A program made the position numbers and the translations under genes. Shown here one piece after another: positions 9,195-11,191 of a stretch of DNA of 11,191 nt (its first letter is position 1; every line of letters starts with the position of its first letter). Below the pieces are notes generated by a model. That model was given only the letters and a program-made list of their open reading frames with translations. It was not told the origin of the DNA and ran no database searches. The stretch comes from Xylaria sp. FL1777 (taxonomy: Eukaryota; Ascomycota; Sordariomycetes; Xylariales; Xylariaceae), in assembly GCA_022578965.1 (NCBI GenBank), contig MU401058.1, positions 1 through 11,191 of the forward strand. The letters run 5' to 3'.

Positions 9195-9950
9195 TATTAA
9201 GTATACTATATAAGCTTAAACAAAACAAACGCCTTATAAAAATACATTTAAAAAAACCTAGCAAAAGAATTTCTAAAAAAATCTTAGTTATTTATTAAAT
9301 ATTTTATAGTACTAATACTTAAAATAAAAAATAAAAAACAACTAATTAATAAAAAAAAAAAACTAGTATAACAAATAATAATTAACTATTAATTATTAAA
9401 CGTAATTATTATTACAAATAAATACTTTTTTACTTTATTAGTAACTATAAAAAAAAACATTAGCTAAGCAAAATAGTTTATAATAATTAATATTTTAAAT
9501 AAATATTATACTATTAAAATAGCTAAAGAAAAAAAATAAAAAACTGCTATATAAACAATATATAAACTATATAAATATATAGTTATGCTATAAAAACTAT
9601 AAAACGTATTAACTAGCTTTTAACATATAATAATAATAATTCTACAAAAGTTTTTAAATAAATTTATGTTTATTTATTTAAATAATATTTTGATTTATTT
9701 TAAAATATTAAAAAAACATAAAAAACATATAACTTAAGTATTAAAAACACTTAAACAAGCAAAATTATAACTTAATACAAAAAAATATATATAGCATACA
9801 TAAAAAATTAACTTTTTAAGATTTATAATTACCTTAAAACAAATATAGATTTAATAGTTAAAAATTAATATAGTATAAAACTAAAAGATATTTAATCTAG
9901 CTACTATTATAAATATATAATAAGCATTAAGATTTTTAAACTATGTTTAA
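9195..9950 (+). pseudogene. pol: Reverse transcriptase relic, Ty3/gypsy type
   Basis: RT would copy the element's RNA into DNA in the cytoplasmic particle. One frame (3n) spans the domain. KYI*KNLAKEFLKKS at 9240-9284 matches the EYI..NL..GFI..S block. NY*LLNVIIITNKY at 9384-9425 matches DYR.LN.IT.KNRYPLP. AK*F at 9468-9479 and INILNKYY just after match the AK.FTKLDLR.AY block. *KTA near 9540 matches W.TAF. The catalytic motif follows: YLNNILIY at 9675-9698 stands for YLDDILIY, with both Asp (GAT) now AAT. HKKH, VLKTLKQA and LNTKKY come next, then FLRFIIT near 9810-9830 for FLGFIIT. About 13 internal stops make it inactive. Assignment to gypsy is firm; the subfamily is not set. Confidence 0.9.
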
Positions 9951-10019
9951 ATGTTAATTTAAAACTTTAAAAAAATAGCATTTTATTTTATAAAGTATAT
10001 AAAGAAAAAATATAAAAAA

Positions 10020-10491
10020 AAATCCTTTTTAATTTTAAAAAAAGCCTAAAAAGCTTTTAAAGAACTAAAACTAAAAGTTACTTTTAACTTTATAGTTAAA
10101 TTACTTAACTTATAAAAAAAGAAAAAGCTAAAAATAAATGCTTTAAATAGTATAATTATAAAAGTTTTAAAACAACTAAAAAACAATAAAAAATAGTACT
10201 TAATAGCTTATTACTTTAAAGCACTATAAAATGCAGCATTACAATACTTTATATATAATAAAGAACTATTTATAATTATTATAGCACTTAAAAAGTAAAA
10301 ATTATTTTTTATAAGAACTATAAAACTAATTAAAATCTATTTAAATTATTAAAACCTAACAAAATTTATAATTATACAAAAAATTACTAAACAATATAAA
10401 AATTAAATGGTTTTTTTTTTTAAGTTTAACTTTAAAATATATTACATTAAGAAAAAAAAGAATATTTAAGCAAACATACTTAGTTAACAAA
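10020..10491 (+). pseudogene. pol: RNase H relic of gypsy Pol, with an internal frame change
   Basis: RNase H would degrade the RNA strand of the RNA-DNA hybrid. KAFKELK near 10050-10070 matches the connection segment KAF..LK. KINAL at 10131-10145 stands for the KTDAS catalytic block (Asp GAT to AAT, Ser TCA to TTA). YFKAL near 10213 matches YFSK.LSPAE. YNKEL at 10254-10268 keeps the catalytic Glu (GAA at 10263). YLNY*NLT from 10338 stands for SDHKNL, with Asp now Asn (10344) and His now Tyr (10347). After 10394 the reading frame moves by one: KWFFFLSLTLKYITLRKK, matching RW..FLS.F.F.I.YRPG, uses codons in frame with TGG at 10408. An indel therefore lies between 10394 and 10408. Confidence 0.87.
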
Positions 10492-10682
10492 GTTAAAAAA
10501 GATTTAAAGTTCTAAAAAAAAACATTTAAATATTATATTCTTAAAAAAATAAAAGCTTAAAAATTAAAATTATACTTAAGGATTTTATAAATATATAGCT
10601 ATAATAAGCTTATAATTTTAAAAAGTTAGCATAGCTATAAAAACATAAAAAATTAAAAAATAACAAGCTAATATACAAACAT

Positions 10683-11191
10683 AAGGTTTACTTATTGGAA
10701 TTTTTACAAAATAAGTTTATTAAGAAGTTTTATAAATACTTATTATATAAATACTAAAAAACAACAAAAATAGTTAAATAACTATAAAAAAAATATAATT
10801 TTTTAAAACTATAAAACATAGTTAAAACTATTATAAAAAAATGCAATATTTATAACAAAGCTAAAGCAGCTTAATATAAGCTTTATAAACTGCTATAACT
10901 TATATAAATACTTAAACAAGCATAATATACTATTGCTTAAGATTTTATTATAGTATTACTTTTATTAATTAATTTAGTTATAAAAATACAATATAATAAA
11001 ATATAAGTTATTATTAATAAACTTATTAAGTATGTTTATTTTTTACTGTTTAAAGAAAACATAATAGCTAAACAACTTATATATGCTTTTATACGTTAAT
11101 ATTTAAATAAGCATAAGCTATTAAAAAAAATTGTTTTAAACTAAAATAAATTGTTTACTTTTAAGTTTAAAATTAGTTTTTTTAAACTTAT
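10683..11191 (+). pseudogene. pol: Integrase relic, 3'-truncated by the window edge
   Basis: Integrase would insert the cDNA into chromosomes in the nucleus. The frame is 3n throughout. The N-terminal zinc-binding HHCC reads KFYK (His to Tyr at 10731), YKY (His to Tyr at 10752), KKCNIYNKAKAA (first Cys TGC kept at 10842, second Cys now TAT at 10851). The catalytic core follows: YTIA*DFI with Asp kept (GAT at 10941), NKLIKYVYFLLFKE near 11019-11060 for the LTKY.YFLP.KE block, YAFIR near 11082, then KIVLN*NKLFT from 11127 for KIVSDRDKLFT, where the catalytic Asp is AAC at 11139. The catalytic Glu and C-terminal domain lie beyond the window. Integrase downstream of RNase H identifies Ty3/gypsy order. 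Confidence 0.9.

Larger units (their letters stand above)
5507..11191 (+). mobile_element. Ty3/gypsy LTR retrotransposon relic, truncated by the window edge
   Basis: Gag, protease, reverse transcriptase, RNase H and integrase relics follow one another on the + strand between about 6843 and 11191. Integrase after RNase H is the Ty3/gypsy order and excludes Ty1/copia. The frame is full of TAA and TAG, and the catalytic acids are mostly replaced by Asn, so the copy is dead. The left boundary is inference: TGTTATG at 5507, the start of a less mutated island, could open a 5' LTR, but no matching LTR end, primer-binding site or second LTR is visible. The firm evidence starts near 6843. The right end lies outside the window, so presence of a chromodomain cannot be judged. 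Confidence 0.85.

Noticed and set aside
1..11191. Mitochondrial, plastid or Plasmodium/Dictyostelium-type AT-rich genome.
   Set aside because: No organellar genes, tRNAs or rRNAs are present, and the gypsy Pol relic with directional C-to-T and G-to-A damage at catalytic codons is better explained by a RIP-like fungal process.

Overview
This window looks like part of an AT-rich, gene-empty block of a filamentous fungal genome (most likely an ascomycete) built from old transposable elements destroyed by cytosine-to-thymine mutation of the repeat-induced point mutation (RIP) type. No intact protein-coding gene, tRNA or rRNA could be found. The organism assignment is inference: it rests on the extreme AT content, the transition-only style of decay, and a gypsy-type retrotransposon whose catalytic residues are changed as C-to-T or G-to-A on both strands would predict.

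Layout. 1-146 is AT-rich filler. 147-282 is a relatively GC-rich island of unknown identity, followed by a long imperfect palindrome (283-487, about 100-base arms) with a near-perfect central hairpin. 488-2690 is heavily decayed and T-rich on the + strand, so any original coding strand was probably the minus strand; no family was recognised. 2691-2815 is a small, less mutated island. 2816-5480 is decayed sequence of balanced A/T composition, with one 21-base tandem duplication. 5507-5735 is another less mutated island carrying four 26-base tandem repeats; it may belong to the 5' LTR or leader of the element to its right.

6843-11191 (+ strand) is the best-supported content: the relic of a Ty3/gypsy LTR retrotransposon in the order Gag, (possible zinc knuckle), protease, reverse transcriptase, RNase H, integrase. 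It runs off the right edge before the third integrase catalytic residue, so the 3' end and 3' LTR are outside the window. Long stretches still read in one frame once stop codons are ignored. Most stops sit where Trp or Arg is expected.

The most unusual observation is the mutation context. Surviving cytosines are almost all preceded by a purine, and surviving guanines almost all followed by a pyrimidine, so TpC and CpC (with GpA and GpG) are nearly gone while purine-CpA and TpG-pyrimidine persist. Canonical RIP removes CpA/TpG irrespective of the preceding base. The three less mutated islands do not show this depletion.
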